Positions 6,488-6,607 of a stretch of DNA of 6,607 bases are shown piece by piece; position 1 is the stretch's first letter, and each line of letters opens with the position of its first letter. A program made the translations under genes and the position numbers. The stretch is from Burkholderiaceae bacterium (GTDB lineage: Bacteria > Pseudomonadota > Gammaproteobacteria > Burkholderiales > Burkholderiaceae), in contig JALREG010000321.1 of the NCBI GenBank assembly GCA_023253905.1, forward strand, positions 1-6,607. Reading direction: 5' to 3'. The notes beneath the pieces were generated by a model that worked only from the letters and a program-made list of their open reading frames with translations, was not told where the DNA came from and made no database searches.

Positions 6488-6607
6488 ACAAGGACGGCTT
6501 CGAGGACATCGTGTCCGTGCACGAATCCGACTCTAGCTACGATTCCGCGAATTTCACGCCCGGCTTCGTGGCCCCGCCCGAGGGCCATGTGCGCATCGCC
6601 TTCGGCA
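6481..6607 (+). CDS. Fragment of a VCBS/FG-GAP repeat-containing protein
   Basis: From 6481 to the end of the window the plus strand reads without a stop: DIDKDGFEDIVSVHESDS, then SYDSANFTPGFVAPPEGHVR and IAFG. DIDKDGFEDIV is the acidic DxDxDG calcium-binding loop of VCBS/FG-GAP repeats, and VSVHESD followed by GHVRIAFG resembles secreted VCBS-repeat proteins. Both ends are missing: the 5' side runs into the antisense of gshA and the 3' side leaves the window. It has no functional relation to the glutathione genes. Such repeats form extracellular beta-propeller-like or adhesive domains; the function of this protein is unknown. The alternative, that it is a chance open frame, is unlikely given the motif match. 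Confidence 0.65.

Noticed and set aside
3561..6536. Long plus-strand open frames at 3561-4049, 4069-4584, 4662-5717, 5008-5982 and 5802-6536
   Set aside because: They lie antisense to clearly recognised ptsI, ptsH, EIIA, gshB and gshA genes, have low-complexity Arg/Ala/Ser/Pro-rich products and no family motif. They are typical antisense shadows in high-GC DNA.

Overview
The window looks like a piece of chromosome from a high-GC betaproteobacterium. The evidence is the minus-strand gene order gshA, gshB, mannose-type EIIA, HPr, enzyme I, which is typical of that class, the Acidithiobacillus/betaproteobacterial type of GshA, and a metX-metW pair. The genes are ordinary housekeeping genes. The interest lies in three places between or at the ends of them. 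All identifications rest on reading motifs; no database search was run.

Layout from left to right. Positions 1-386 (+) hold the 3' end of a chromate-transporter (ChrA) gene. It converges on metW, and the gap (387-566) contains six 15-bp tandem repeats. Read on the minus strand, in the same frame as metW and just past its TGA stop, these encode a (P/R)PAKK pentapeptide series. metW (567-1187) and metX (1177-2340) overlap by 11 bp and form the methionine-biosynthesis operon. Their leader (2341-2520) holds, in order of transcription, a sigma70-like promoter, a SAM-II riboswitch aptamer with an intact H-type pseudoknot, and a strong intrinsic terminator before the metX start. This reads as a complete SAM-responsive transcription attenuator.

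Positions 2571-5008 (-) are ptsI, ptsH and a mannose-family EIIA, packed with a 1-bp gap and a 14-bp overlap. They form a phosphorelay with all phospho-acceptor residues present and no sugar permease beside it. Just upstream lie gshB (5028-6026) and the 3' part of gshA (6069-about 6485), the two steps of glutathione synthesis, probably co-transcribed with the pts genes.

At about 6477-6487 the GshA similarity stops abruptly inside the gene. The remaining bases (to 6607) instead read cleanly on the plus strand as part of a VCBS/FG-GAP-repeat protein. This is either a genuine rearrangement that destroyed gshA or a chimeric assembly join. Nothing in the window looks like a new defence or mobile system. 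No RNA genes, CRISPR arrays or insertion sequences were seen.
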